Source of the DNA: Eumeta japonica
Taxonomy: Eukaryota > Arthropoda > Insecta > Lepidoptera > Psychidae
Direction of reading: 5' to 3'
Assembly (NCBI GenBank): GCA_005406025.1
Contig: BGZK01000872.1
Span: 1 to 64,000, forward strand
Length of the DNA stretch: 64,000 nt
Shown here: in pieces, positions 1 to 11,384 of the stretch
How positions within the stretch are numbered: the first letter of the stretch is position 1
How the letters are laid out: every line of letters begins with the position of its first letter
Notes under the pieces: model-generated
Database searches by the model: none
What the model was told of the DNA's origin: nothing
Seen by the model: the letters and a program-made list of their open reading frames with translations, nothing else
Position numbers and translations under genes: made by a program

Positions 1-132
1 ATGACGAAAAATCATAGTAACAATAAAAATTTACATAAGAATTCAAAGAAGTCTTACGAGCAGAGAAATATTTTACATTCTACCACAAGCCTGTGATGTG
101 TTTGTATTCAATCAAAAAAAAATCTTCTTCAG

Positions 133-253
133 GTATTATGAAATAGCAACAAAGTTCCAGCACGATATGAAATTTAAACTGAGAGAATTGGATACTGTGC
201 CTATAGGCAAACCTTTCAATATCGCAGTCGACATAGAAAACACTTCTGATCAG
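133..253 (+). CDS. Tg: Gene 1 exon: start of first C-terminal beta-barrel
   Basis: The acceptor is cttcttcag and the donor is CAG followed by gtaata. After one base that completes a split codon there are 40 codons (YYEIATKFQHDM ... VDIENTSDQ). The segment matches the linker after the catalytic core and the first strands of the Transglut_C barrel, including the IGKPFNIAVDIEN strand. The exon leaves in phase 0. Confidence 0.9.
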
Positions 254-3200
254 GTAATATAAATAATCTATACTTTTCTTCTATATCAATATTTTTAGTT
301 ATTCTTACTTAGAAACCAAATAAACGAATTTATTTAACGATGGCTGGAAAACAAGATGAATAAGCTCTACAAAACAAAAGTATATAAAACCTATTGTAGG
401 ATCAAAGAACCTAGTTCATTTTTTATAAATAGGCTACCTACAGTAAACACTACACTAATTGAACTCATCAGTCTTCCGTACAACAAAACAACAAATTTTA
501 TATTAAACGTTCTGATTTCATGATAATTTATTTGCTTGGAAATTTAAAGATTTAAAATTTTATTTACGCTCTATATTCTATAGCTTTTCGAAAATTTTAA
601 ACCCGATAGTTATCAGAATATAAGGTGCGAGAAAAATTATCGTTTTTCGTAGCTTAATTGTCGTTTTTAGAATGACTATGTTTTTTGTAATCTTCATATT
701 TTACGAATTTGTTATTCTTTTGTTCATCATTTTAAACTGTTACATCCAGTTTCACAACTGCAGGTAGGAAAACCCAGATCCTCCTCGCCAATTCCCCCTA
801 CTTATTTATGAAATAACTTTTGATGGGCTATAATTTTCCGTAGGTCACTCAGGTATACTAGTATAATCTTAAAATAGCAATAAGTAGGCATCTACGCATA
901 TAATTTAAATGAGATTCTACGATTTTATCAAAATTTTGTAGATGACTTATTAAATATTAACTTTATTAACTTATTAGGCTCTTGATTTTATTAGGAACTT
1001 TCGACTTGCAATTTTTTGTTCATCAATGTAACATGGAATCTTACATTTTTCGAGTAATTAAAGTATAAATTTTAATAAATAACTCAAAATTGTACATAAA
1101 AATTTCAAATTCGAGTATTTTTCGTTTTTTTTTTTGCATTTCCTGAGAAGATTTACCATAGTAATGTATATCTTTTTTTACACCATCAGAAAGTAGAAAT
1201 TTCAACGAATAAAAAGCCCACCTACTTTTTTGAAAAAGCAGATATTTTGACGTGAGAATTTTCGATTGAAAATTAGGGTGCTTTTTCGACATCGAGTCAA
1301 AATAAGATGAAAGAAATTACTATTTTAAATCAAAAAGTTCCAGTGTGTTTGGAACATAATAAAGTAAGTTTTCACCAAATTTCACTAAAAACAATTTTTT
1401 AAAAAAATAAAAATAAAAAACCAAAAATTTGGTTTTTTGTATTTTGACATAAATTTTTAGATTAAGGAGAAAAAGTGTAAATACGAAGTTGTAGATCTTT
1501 CCATTACCTATAACTCTGCCATTTAAGTTTTTTCCATAGGACTTGCAGTTTTGCCGGAAATTGAGATTAACCGTTTTTTACCCTTAAAAACCCACCCCTT
1601 ACCCCTTCCCGATCTCTGTTCGCTCGTAATTTATTTTTCCTTTCTTTTTGTTATATTCTCTTCCTTTTCCAATGAGTTTCATACTACTATAAATTATTTT
1701 GGTCTTTAACCATTTTTGGTTTATGTGCGTATCCATTAATTTTGCATGTCCACACAGTTATGACAAGTAATTTGCATAATTGATTATTAAAAAAAAATGT
1801 ACAGATGTAAGAAATGAATCTTGTTGTGTATTTTATTTTATGCTTAAAATAAATATTACGTATCAGCTAAGAAATTTTTTTATTAATTCCAAATAAAATT
1901 GTTCAAAATTGATATGAGAAATGTAATAGGATTAAAATCAAATAACTGCTCTGCTAATGCTATTATATAATTGTAATAGCAAAATTGTCAAAATATTTTT
2001 TCCCTTCCTTGTGATAGAAATTGCCATGGTATATTAGAAATCATACTAACTGTAATTATGAAACATCCTTCCATCAAATTTAATTTTTTTTTTGTTAAGG
2101 TCAAGAAATTATTTTACAATTAACAATGTATTACTATATATACTTTTATATAATTTTCTGCGGCACTAACAATAAACTATACACTTACTGCTTAAGAAGT
2201 AATCATAAGACATTTAATCCAAGATTTTTTAATAACGCGCCAAAAGAAGTTTCAATTCAAGAAGTGGATTTACCTTTAAGAGGGTCGTCCTGTGCAGCAA
2301 ATGCCTCCACCAGCTGGCTTCATTTATCTCTACTTTAGGCTGTGTTACTTCTTAAAATGATAGCTGATGACAATGTTTAGATCTCATCGGTCTACATTAT
2401 GTCGTCTGACAAATTAAAGTGCTTTATTTGTGAGGTGACTTCGTGGCCATCTTGAACTATCTTTTTGCTTTCGCTCTGCATATCAATTCTGACTAACATT
2501 ATTGTAAATACGAAGTGTTTAAAACGTCTGTTACTGTGATTATTGCTTAAACGTGGGTTTGTTCATTCTTTCAATATTGGGAAAAGTTTTCTATTACCTT
2601 AATAGATAAGTTTTAGAAAAGCCTAAACATATGTACTGGCTTTTATTAATTTTAATACATGAATACTTTAATGTGTAGCGATCACAACAAACTGACCATT
2701 ATTCCTGATGGTTGCCTAAGACTAAATGGATGTAGGTACAATATCGTGATACACTTTTTTGTATTATTGTATTATCTTTGCGAGGAAGGGAAGTAAAGGA
2801 AATTCACTTCACAAATTCACACGTAAAACACATTCACACATATGTACATGCAAATAGTAGTAATAGCAGCTGCAGTATGTCTGCGAGTGGCCCGAAGACT
2901 TTTAAGCCTTTATCTGTAAAAGTTGTGTGATTTTATCGTTCGTTTTTAATAAATGCAGGGTCGCAACGTCAAAGCCATTTTATCTGCGACAAGTGTGTTC
3001 TACAACGGCGTGAGAGCAGACCGGGTCAAAAAAGTCGTGGGAACAATATTTGTAGGTCCCGGAAAAAGTAAGTATATCTGCGTTATTGTTCAATTAGGTA
3101 ATTAAGTACGTCTATTTTGTTATATGTTTGTGTATAGCGTAATTCTTGAGGCTTGTTAATTGCTTAGTAACGGCAGAATCAGTAAACGGTAATGTCATAA

Positions 3201-6200
3201 TTATGTTTTGTGATTACGTTACGTAAAGTTAATTTTATTTCTATAGGCCGTCGATTGTTATAGAAAGTGCGAACCGAATAGCAAACTTTTAATGCAAAAT
3301 AAATAATGAATGGATGCAAATTGATGAGTATTTGTACTGAATTAAATTCAATAAATCAATAAGATTTTTTTTGAAGAATATTACTGATATTAGAAACCAA
3401 ATTTTATCTACATAGCGGATATTACATTAAACTCTGAATCAAAATTAGGAATTTATCAATACGACAAAAATGACAACACTGAACATATGTACTTATAAAT
3501 AAAAAAGATTCACGTGTATAATAATTATTTACAGAGGAGCATATAAGTGTGAAGATCTCTGCAGATGAATACCTCCCGAAGCTCGTGGAGCACTGCAATA
3601 TGAAGATATCGGCGATGGTCTTAGTGGACGAGACCAAACATTCCTGGGCCGACGACGATGACTTCCAAGTCCTTATGCCCGCCATAAACATAAAGGTGAC
3701 TTATAAATTTGTAACGGTTTGTAACTAAAGCTTTTTACAATAATTTGATCAGGATCAAAATGTTTTGGGGATAATCAATGATGAGTATTTATATCAATTT
3801 CCATGATAGACATCGTTATTGGCTAATGTGTACAATCAGTTTAATTAGAGTCCTGAAATTAACCATAGTTTAAGAGTAGTTTCATTAATACAACTATTTA
3901 TTTTTCCCAACTCCTGTTGATGCACTTATGTGTACAATATTGCTATATTCAAACATTATTTAAGTTACATTATAACTGAAATAGCGTTATTATAGCATAT
4001 ATAGCAACATTGTACACATAAGAACTATAATTTACTAACTTATGTGACATTAATGTCTTAAAATATAATGGAAGACTAAAATTCAAATTTTTGAAATTAA
4101 GTACCTATTTAAAAAAATAAATTAGATTAAATCAATAACAAAAATTTCAGCAAATACAGTGGCTTACAAAGTTATGATGAACAGTACCTAGGTTATATAC
4201 AAGATTATGACCAAAACCCCATGGAATTACTAAAGTTTTAAGTCAGCCCTAAAAAAATGTTTCTCTATCTGACATTACTTTGCACTGTATCTTCTTTTAA
4301 TATTTCTCTAACTCTTTTTGTTCTATTTTTTGTAAAAATTATAACGATACTGTCGTTAGAAATTCCGTTTTGTTAAAATCACAACGGATCTCTGCTCCTA
4401 TTATTTCATCAAATTTGAGTAATAGCTCATTAGTGTTGCCATTAAATTCTTTAATTATTAATTTGTTTCAAATTAATACGTCTATTTGGATAGCTTCTTT
4501 AACTATAATTTAAAATTGGCTTTATATCGGTGCTAAGTTTTTTTCCTATTGCGACGAGGAGGAGATAAAAAAAAATGCATAGCGCACACCCGTGTGCCCG
4601 TGCGTGCGGGTATTGTGGGGCTAAAACCCACTAAAAAGTCCCCTGGCGAAATGACTGGTTGGCAGTACTGCTAGCTGGAATGCTGTGACAGTTTCACCGA
4701 AAGCGGCCGGACAACACTAGGGGTGCCGACGGCGCGTGAATATCCCTATGGACGTTTCCTTAAGGGAATCGCCTCGGCAAAAAAAGACACGGGGCACCGG
4801 CACGGGCCGGGTCTATTTGCACTACCGAGTACGGAAGCGGCCTGGAGAATTGGAGGGGAATTGGTCTTATTAGACAATACTAACCTAGGGATCGCTAAGC
4901 TTAGTCAGTCACGAGTGTCATTGACTTCTATGAGACATTCTACCTTTGCTGTAAAGGCATCAGGTGCATCGATAAGTATATTCCGTGACCTATGGATAAG
5001 ACGGTAGCGCTGGGCCATATTAATATTAATTTTGAATTATTGTAACATATAACGATTTTCAAGTACATGGGTATTCTTTTGGATAGTAAAACTCGTATCA
5101 AAACACGTCTTAAATTACTTCTAATTTATATGAAAAAAAATGATATATCGAATATAGAGTGATCGTATCTGACTAGCATAATATTTATTTTTGTTAAGCG
5201 TACAATCCTAGTGATCTTTCGTATAAGTTTGGATACGTTTACGCGACTAAAGCTTGAGCGTTACGACGCGATGGAAATAAATTTGTAAATAGATAACATA
5301 CTTGGGATTTTCATTAAATAGTAATAGGAACTGATACTGATTTTTTAACTCTATAATAGAATCATCGGTAGATGGGAATGTCAATTGTGATACGTTTTCT
5401 TAACGAAAGTTTTAAATTGCGTAAAAGTTGTTGTAACAATTATCTGGTATGTATTAAGAAACTGCAATCCGTTTATGACGAACACAACAATTGAAACTTG
5501 ATTAAAATACCTTTCAGTATTTTGAAAATTTAAAACTTTAATCAACAATGTTTCTTCAAATATTTTAACGCGGTCGCATTACGTGTACATCTATTGGCAA
5601 TACTTCTAGTTCGTCTTTTATAATAATTATTCTAAAAATAAATATAACATCCATTTGAGAAGACGATTTACATCGTCTAGATTGATCTCTCTCATAATCC
5701 TTAACTTCTTCTGTAGTTTAACGAAGACCTGGTACAAGATGAGCCCACGGCCGCGGTGTTGAGTTTCGTGAACCCGTTGGACAAGCCGCTGACCGGCTGC
5801 GAGTTCCGGCTGACGTCGTCCGGTGTGCTCGGCCGGACCATCCGGCTGGCGATCGACGACGTGCCCGCTCGAGGCCTGGTGTCCGGCCAACTGCCGGTGC
5901 AACCCAGCGTAAGTGTAGTACTATTAACTTCCTGCTGTAGTATTATCAACTAAAAACTTGTCATAAAATTAAGAAATAATTTTTCATCCCGAATTTCGAA
6001 AATCGAGTTTGAGTGTGTTCGTGTGCGTTCGTGCGTGAGTTCGCGTGCGCGCACGCGCGCCTCTATGTGTATAAACTTCTCACAAGATTCAGTTTGCGGC
6101 AATTAAAAGGAGTCTACTCGAACTTAAACTTCCTAAAATATCTAACTAGTTTCGCCAGATAGATTATGAGGAATCTCTGAAATAAAATTTTTAGAAAAAT

Positions 6201-8239
6201 GTTTTTTTTTAATAACTTTTAGACTACTCTAGCGATCCGTATCAAAATCTAATCAGTTAATTCCTTCAAATACATGCATTCACTACCGCAAACTGCATCA
6301 AAATCGGTTGAATCGTTCGATAGATATTGTTAACGAAAAATTCATAAAAAATAAATACAGTAAAACCTCCTTATTCGCGCTTCCTTTATTCGCGTTTTCA
6401 CTATTCGCGGATTAAAAAAATGCGACCCAATTCCTATATTCGCGACTAAAAATTTTTTTATTCGCGGATCTAATAAGTACATACATAATAATAAAATTAT
6501 TCCAATAGGTATCCAACCCAATATCCTTGTCAAATGGACTTATAAAAAAGTAAAATAGATCTTATTACAACTTTGCCTAAAGTAAGTTGTTAAATGATAT
6601 CGCCGAGGCCTATGACACAAGCCGCCTTCGCCGCGATCGGTTTTTGAGAATGTCACAAACAGAATGAAAGCAACCTTATAACTCAAAAATAAAGTATATT
6701 TTTAAATGTTGTGTTCCGTTTATAGTAAAAGCCGCTTTGCGTGTTTTATTGTTTCGTCTTTCACATTCGTTACAAAAATAGTGATCGAGTAACACGTCTC
6801 TACTGCACTCTTCCTAGTTTATAATGTCAATTAAAAAAAATGAGAAACGAGTTTCGATACGAAAAAAATCTGTGTTACTGCTTAAAGTGAAAATAGAAAT
6901 GCTTGATCGTTTACGTTAATTAATTAAAATGTTCAAAAACTTCAATTAAATTAATTTTTTATATATTTGTTTTTTTTTTTTGTCACCTAGGAACGTATCC
7001 CTTATAATCCCATATAAATTACCATTCCTTATTCACGGTTTCTGTATTCGCGGCATATTTATGGAACATATACCCCGCGAATAAAGAGCTTTTACTGTAT
7101 ATCAAAATAACTTCTAAAGCTCTCATTGTATTGATGTTTGGTATCTGTCAAATTTCTTTGCTTCTGAAACTGCGTCGAACGCCGTAAAGTAGTTCAAAAT
7201 CGTAGAACGTGTTGAAAACAAAAAAAAAATGGAAACAAATGACCTATAGATGCTAAATAGAACTACTCCGAAATCATAGCTAAGACAAACTATAGTGTGG
7301 CCAACTTGCTTGAAGCACAAAAATAGGTCGGCTGAATCAGTAAAATACCACACTTTCAAAGAAAACGAACGCGAAGTGGCAGATTCTACTGTTGAATTAC
7401 ATCCAAGGAATGAGAGTTCCGGTGGCCCACGCTTCTTCTCCTCCTCCATTAGATATCTTATTTCCTCCAAGAGGCATATAACGAATTGCAGATTCCTCTG
7501 TGGTTGCTTGTGTCCATGGACGATGGTGACTCTCAGTTGGATCTCTTGCTTGTTTGTCCCTCCATCATTCTATATAAAAAAAAAAAATTGAGCATTAGTA
7601 CAAATTAACTATTACAGAAAATCATACGATATTATGAAAGACACAAATTCACGTCAGGATCTTTCCTATGATAGAAAATTGAACTATATAGACGAATATT
7701 ATAATATAGACATATGGGAGATGAAATATTCTTTATTATCCTAATTATATGAATTATTAAATCGTTTTTCTTTTGAATTATATTTCTAAAAGTCATCATG
7801 TTATTTTATTATACAATCCTTATATGTAACATAACACGTTAGAACAGCCCATAAATAATTCAACTTCCAAAAGCATATTCTCCATGGGTGAATATGCTTC
7901 TATATATTCCATTTCGCCAAGAACACAGAACTTCATTCCAGCGAACTAGATGAACCATATTAGGGCTTCTTTCTGTCGGAACGACTCGTTTAAATCGGTA
8001 AAATTGCTTTTCTGCAGTTAGTAGTCAGTTACACGGACGACTAAAGGAATAATTGTTAGCATTCGATATCATTAAGCAACATTACCGTCTCTTTTTACCA
8101 GAAATCCGGCAACATCAGTTTCGTGGCGACGTTCAAATCCAAGGAAATCATGGACATCACCGGGGCAGCGTCCGTCGGGGTCTGGGAGGACCAAGACCTG
8201 GCCTTGCATGGACTGCTGGCGTCGTTCGAAAGGCTTTGA
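133..8239 (+). CDS. Tg: Transglutaminase gene 1, C-terminal half (five exons, 5' part outside window)
   Basis: Joining 133-253, 2959-3067, 3535-3695, 5717-5908 and 8102-8239 gives one open frame of 239 residues ending in TGA. Every junction has AG/GT borders and matching phases (0, 1, 0, 0). The product is the tail of a protein-glutamine gamma-glutamyltransferase: residues 1 to about 128 form the first C-terminal beta-barrel (motifs such as KPFNIAVDIENTSDQ and FYNGVRADRVKK), and 131-239 the second (SFVNPLDKPLTGCEF). These barrels pack on the catalytic core and control access to it in the animal TGase family. The catalytic exons must lie upstream of the window. The first base of the first exon completes a split codon, so the frame is inherited from an upstream exon. 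Neighbouring gene 2 is a tandem paralogue on the same strand. There is no stop or frameshift, so it looks functional. Family assignment is confident; the exact orthologue (annulin versus hemocyte TGase) is not. Confidence 0.92.
254..2958 (+). other. Gene 1 intron, 2.7 kb, no supported gene
   Basis: AT-rich intronic sequence between two solid exons. I see homopolymer tracts, and around 2195-2360 a weak pair of inverted TTAAGAAGTAA-like motifs that could be an old MITE. The open frames at 1041-1292 (minus) and 2126-2338 (plus) have no recognisable domains and are AT-biased; I do not treat them as genes. Confidence 0.7.
2959..3067 (+). CDS. Tg: Gene 1 exon: first C-terminal barrel, middle strands
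   Basis: The acceptor is aatgcag and the donor is A followed by gtaagt. It holds 36 codons plus one base, beginning GRNVKAILSATSVFYNGV. The FYNGV motif is typical of this barrel in invertebrate and vertebrate TGases. The leftover A joins AG of the next exon to give Lys. Confidence 0.9.
3535..3695 (+). CDS. Tg: Gene 1 exon: first C-terminal barrel, end
   Basis: The acceptor is tttacag and the donor is AAG followed by gtgact. After the split Lys it encodes 53 residues including YLPKLVEHCNMKISAMVLVD and a D-rich patch (HSWADDDDFQV). The segment aligns in order with the closing strands of the first barrel (the YxxxL ... D ... MKI pattern). It ends in phase 0. Confidence 0.9.
3696..5716 (+). other. 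Gene 1 intron with a GC-rich repeat-like island
   Basis: 2.0-kb intron. Most is AT-rich and featureless. Positions about 4550-5010 are abruptly GC-rich and contain a 94-codon open frame without recognisable domains. The abrupt composition boundary and lack of splice signals suggest a transposon fragment (perhaps the 5' part of a retroposon) and not an exon; I could not name its family. Confidence 0.5.
5717..5908 (+). CDS. Tg: Gene 1 exon: second C-terminal beta-barrel, start
   Basis: The acceptor is ttctgtag and the donor is AGC followed by gtaagt. It holds 64 codons in phase 0: FNEDLVQDEPTAAVLSFVNP, then the conserved NPLxxPLTGCEF pattern of the last TGase barrel. Codon use is strikingly GC-rich compared with the surrounding introns. 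Confidence 0.93.
6010..6357 (+). repeat. Left part of an old ~150-bp-unit repeat headed by GT/GC-rich tract
   Basis: A degenerate GT/CG-rich tract (about 6010-6066) leads into a unit ending GCAAACTGCATCAAAATCGG ... GATATTGTTAACG. The same organisation occurs at 33240-33990. The unit continues after the pogo-like insertion (7098 to about 7225), so this repeat is the older host sequence. Confidence 0.6.
6358..7097 (+). mobile_element. Pogo/Tigger-like DNA transposon, internally deleted, with TIRs and TA duplication
   Basis: 740 bp bounded by CAGTAAAACCTCCTTATTCG at the left and its near-perfect inverted copy (reading CAGTAAAAGCTCTTTATTCG) at the right, each preceded by TA. CAGT ends, a TA target duplication and TTCGCGG-rich subterminal repeats are hallmarks of pogo/Tigger elements in the Tc1/mariner superfamily. 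Inside, an ATG at 6824 opens a 31-codon frame (MSIKKNEKRVSIRKK...) that resembles the start of a pogo transposase helix-turn-helix region before hitting a stop; the rest of the transposase is missing. This is therefore a non-autonomous deletion derivative lying in a gene 1 intron. The TIR reading is direct; the family name is an inference from ends and target site. Confidence 0.82.
7098..7225 (+). repeat. Right part of the ~150-bp-unit repeat, interrupted by the pogo-like element
   Basis: Starting just after the TA duplication, the sequence resumes the repeat seen at 33840-33975. Shared words include AATAACTT, GATGTTTGGTATC and a final GCGTCGAACGCCG ... CGTAGAACGTG corresponding to GCATCGAGTGCCATG. 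This supports a nested insertion. Confidence 0.5.
7375..7550 (+). repeat. Common dispersed repeat, copy 1 (plus orientation)
   Basis: Contains CCTCTGTGGTTGCTTGTGTC followed by CATGGACGATGGTGAC. This matches the core found four more times in the window (near 20.95, 34.1, 47.2 and 52.0 kb), whose consensus reads like GGCCGGCAACGCACT, then ATGGGCGGCGGTGATCACC. I recognise this as a repeat widespread in Lepidoptera. It explains the apparent 98- and 115-residue open frames here. Confidence 0.6.
8102..8239 (+). CDS. Tg: Gene 1 terminal coding exon
   Basis: The acceptor is tttttaccag. It holds 45 codons and TGA: KSGNISFVATFKSKEIMDIT, ending HGLLASFERL. It matches the final strands of the second C-terminal barrel, where TGases close with a short conserved G-x-x-x-V segment. 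The frame continues in phase 0 from 5908. Confidence 0.92.
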   Translation, partial: KSGNISFVATFKSKEIMDITGAASVGVWEDQDLALHGLLASFERL

Positions 8240-8258
8240 GTACACGTAAATATGTCAT

Positions 8259-8369
8259 AATAAAATTCTGTTGTGTCCAATGAGAATATGTTTTGCGGCA
8301 AGTGATTTTCATTAATCTATATTTACGATAGTGAAAAGACCGAATATTAGAAGAAAATTAGAGAATAAA
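8259..8369 (+). terminator. Candidate polyadenylation signals of gene 1
   Basis: AATAAA hexamers occur at 8259-8264 (20 bases after the stop codon) and at 8364-8369. The second gives a more usual 3' UTR length. Which one is used cannot be told from sequence alone. Confidence 0.5.
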
Positions 8370-11300
8370 TATTTCGTTTTCCCTATGGACATTCATAGAA
8401 TGTTATTAATTTACATACGATTATTTTCATTTTCTACTATTAAACGATTTATTGTATGATAAACGATTATAAAATATTGTCATCAACATTGTATTAAATC
8501 CAAATATATTTTTTTTATTTCTAAATAAAATTAAGATTTTAATACATACAATTTACAGAAAAAATAGTTAAAGAGGCAAAAAATTATAATAATAGTTTAA
8601 TATATTCATGAAGAATTTTGAGCGAACTTAAATGTATGTACATATAAATCTTATAAATATAGACTTCATGATTAAAGATCTCATAAATGTATATCTCATA
8701 AATATAGATCACCTAAATAATTTCTTATTTTTATAGTATTGTTTATATAATACGATGAAAAGATTTATCGAAGTTTTATTTATTCCCTCGCTTTGTATCC
8801 AACAAGTAAAATGGGTTGTATTCACAAAATACACCCCCGAACATAGGCATTTAATATATACACAGTAACGATAAAACGAACACGTAGTCTGATTCATCAG
8901 AAAGTTATAGCCAATTGGCAAAAAAATTATTTATCATGTCTGTTACATCTACTTAAATAACATAATAAAAACCGGGGATTTATTAACAGAATGTAGCTAA
9001 GCACTCGAAATTAAGGATACTAAGGAAGACTCTAAATTTAAGTGGAGTATTTCACACAATACTCCAATTGTGTGAAAAAAAACCAAAATATGTTTACGGG
9101 AAGTAACTGCGCGCGCAGTATTAATAGTGCATATATTTCCACATGTCGTTTTTTTATTATTTGGACTTTGCCACATAAAAAGTTATTAATAGCCCAGTTT
9201 GACACCGTGAAGAATCAAATTGATGATTTTCACTTCAAAAATACCTATTGTCGAAGCATAGAATTTCGTTTGATCTGCTAGCGATCGATACTAAGGGAAA
9301 GGGCCCATGCGCAGCGCAGTCCCTATGGAAGCAAATACCACATAAACTTTGAATTATCAAAGTGTATTAACTCATCTCGTGTCCTTCTGAGGTTGCGGCG
9401 GCATTCGAGCCACAATCACCAAAGGAATAATGCAAGTAATTTACTCAAGTCACACATTATTAAATGTGATTGAGAAAATTATGATTTATGTCACACCAAA
9501 TAGTATTTAATGAATAAAATTGTTTTTTTTTTTTCGTATCAGATAAATAAGGCTCGATATGTGAGTGATGTGCAAAATGATTAAGTTTTTCGTTTTAGTG
9601 CAACTCGCCGTAAATCTATCACATATCAAAGAGAACTCAATAACAAAAATAATAAAATGAGAGTAATAAAAACAAAAACAAATCATCGCCAAAACAATAT
9701 CGATTAACTAGATATAACATAAAGCATAACTTTTTCCGAATTTTGAAACATATTTTTTAAATAATTCCACAAAAAATCTTTGTTCAAATGTAAAAAATAA
9801 TGTTTTTAGTCACTTTTTATATTAAATTTGTAATACGTGAAACGGCCGATTTTTAAAAATCGTTTATTTCTAAAATTTTCATAATTTTCAGAAAATGGAA
9901 AAAATTGATTCAAATGCTGAATAAAACTTCAATATGAATATTATAAACTTAAAAATGAAAAATCGATAAAGCTTTTAAAGTGGTCTTTAGAAACCTCCTA
10001 AAAACATCGATTTTTAGACATTTTTGAGAATTTACGAATTTGTTATAAAAAGACTAAAATGTTTTTCATTATTGTGTAGTCCTTATACATACGCATCTAT
10101 TGACGTGTCAGTCAATCAACCTAAGCTTCGAGTTCACGGCACGAATATGGTATCGCACTTTCGGTGGAAATGGGGTTTTTCGCTGAGGCGGTCGAAAGAA
10201 CATTTTGAATATAAGAATAATTGTTTATAGGAAACTTGCGAATTTCCTAATGTCTGATATTGCCAGTGTTACTTGTAATACCAATATTTTGATATTTATC
10301 TTTATTATTAGTATTTTTACACTTCACAAAAGAGCAATTCTAGTGGTTAATTTCTTCATTTTATTTTTAACAATTATTTTTAGAAAATGCATGTGTATTC
10401 GATAGCCCGAAAGTTTTAAACAGCTCCTAAAACGCCTAAATTTTCCGCTGCGAACACTGGCGTCTATTCGCTTCTCCCACGTACGACTTTGCATATGGCG
10501 GATAGCGCAGGCGCACAACTACCGTACTTACCAATTTCAAAATTTGTGTATGTGTGCGTGCGGTATCAGTCGTAGGAAACGCCGAAGCAGATGTTGAAGG
10601 CTTGGCTCGCTGTCGGCGTACCAGACGCAGGAGGTTATATGTCTGAATATCGACTGATGACTCAGTAACGATATGCAGCAATGTATTACGACGTGCATTA
10701 CATTTCGAATAAGATGTTTTAGAAGAACAGAATTTGGAAGCACGAATCGACTTTAAATAGTTTGGGCGCAATTTCTTATCTTTAATAAAATTAAATCTGT
10801 TTTTAATGTGCAATTCCAAAAATAGTGGATATTTATAAACACTTTACTTTAAATGACAACAAGGGCAGGCCAACACTTTCACTAGTTTAGTGAAAGCCTT
10901 GAGTAGTTTAAGACGTACTTTTATAATTAATTCAATTGTTAAAATGTTACGAAATTATCGTAAGAATTTCATAAATTCAGAAAATGTACCAAAATCATAT
11001 TTATTTTGTAATTCAAAATGTTTTCTTGTACCTATATCTAAATAACGAGATGCTAAATAAAATAAAATAAATTCATGAAGTTTTTTTCTTTCTAGAGATT
11101 TTAACGCTTTTACACTTCCGAATAATATGCTTGTTCTTGTAACTCCATCGAAGAACAGTTTTTAACGGTGTAAATTATAAATTTATCTTTAGTTACTGGA
11201 ATACGATTGCAAGTGCATGGCCAAAAAGGCATGAAATAAAGTACCTAATGGTACTTTTGCACTGTATTAAGAAAATCGCTTTCATGAATTAAAGTCGTAA

Positions 11301-11384
11301 ATCGTTTTTTAATAAGTATTTCTATTTAATTTTCCACATTTGGTGCCATAATTTTTTATATTGCCATAGTTCGGGTTATAATGG
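8370..11384. other. Intergenic, no gene supported
   Basis: AT-rich with many short frames. The longest (minus, 10436-10819, 127 codons) and its overlapping partner on the same strand show no domain, no splice context and lie over moderately GC-rich repeat-like sequence at 10430-10760, so I do not call a gene. Short direct motifs (ATAAATATAGA) recur at 8640-8710. Confidence 0.6.

Noticed and set aside
2195..2362. MITE bounded by TTAAGAAGTAA-type inverted motifs
   Set aside because: Only about 12 bp match between the ends and no target duplication is visible; insufficient support.
7123..7591. Overlapping 115- and 98-codon frames on opposite strands
   Set aside because: They cover the tail of the ~150-bp-unit repeat and copy 1 of the common dispersed repeat; the composition explains the openness.
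10436..10819. 127-codon minus-strand frame as a gene
   Set aside because: No recognisable domain, no splice or start context, and a second overlapping frame on the same strand is equally open; it lies in moderately GC-rich repeat-like sequence.
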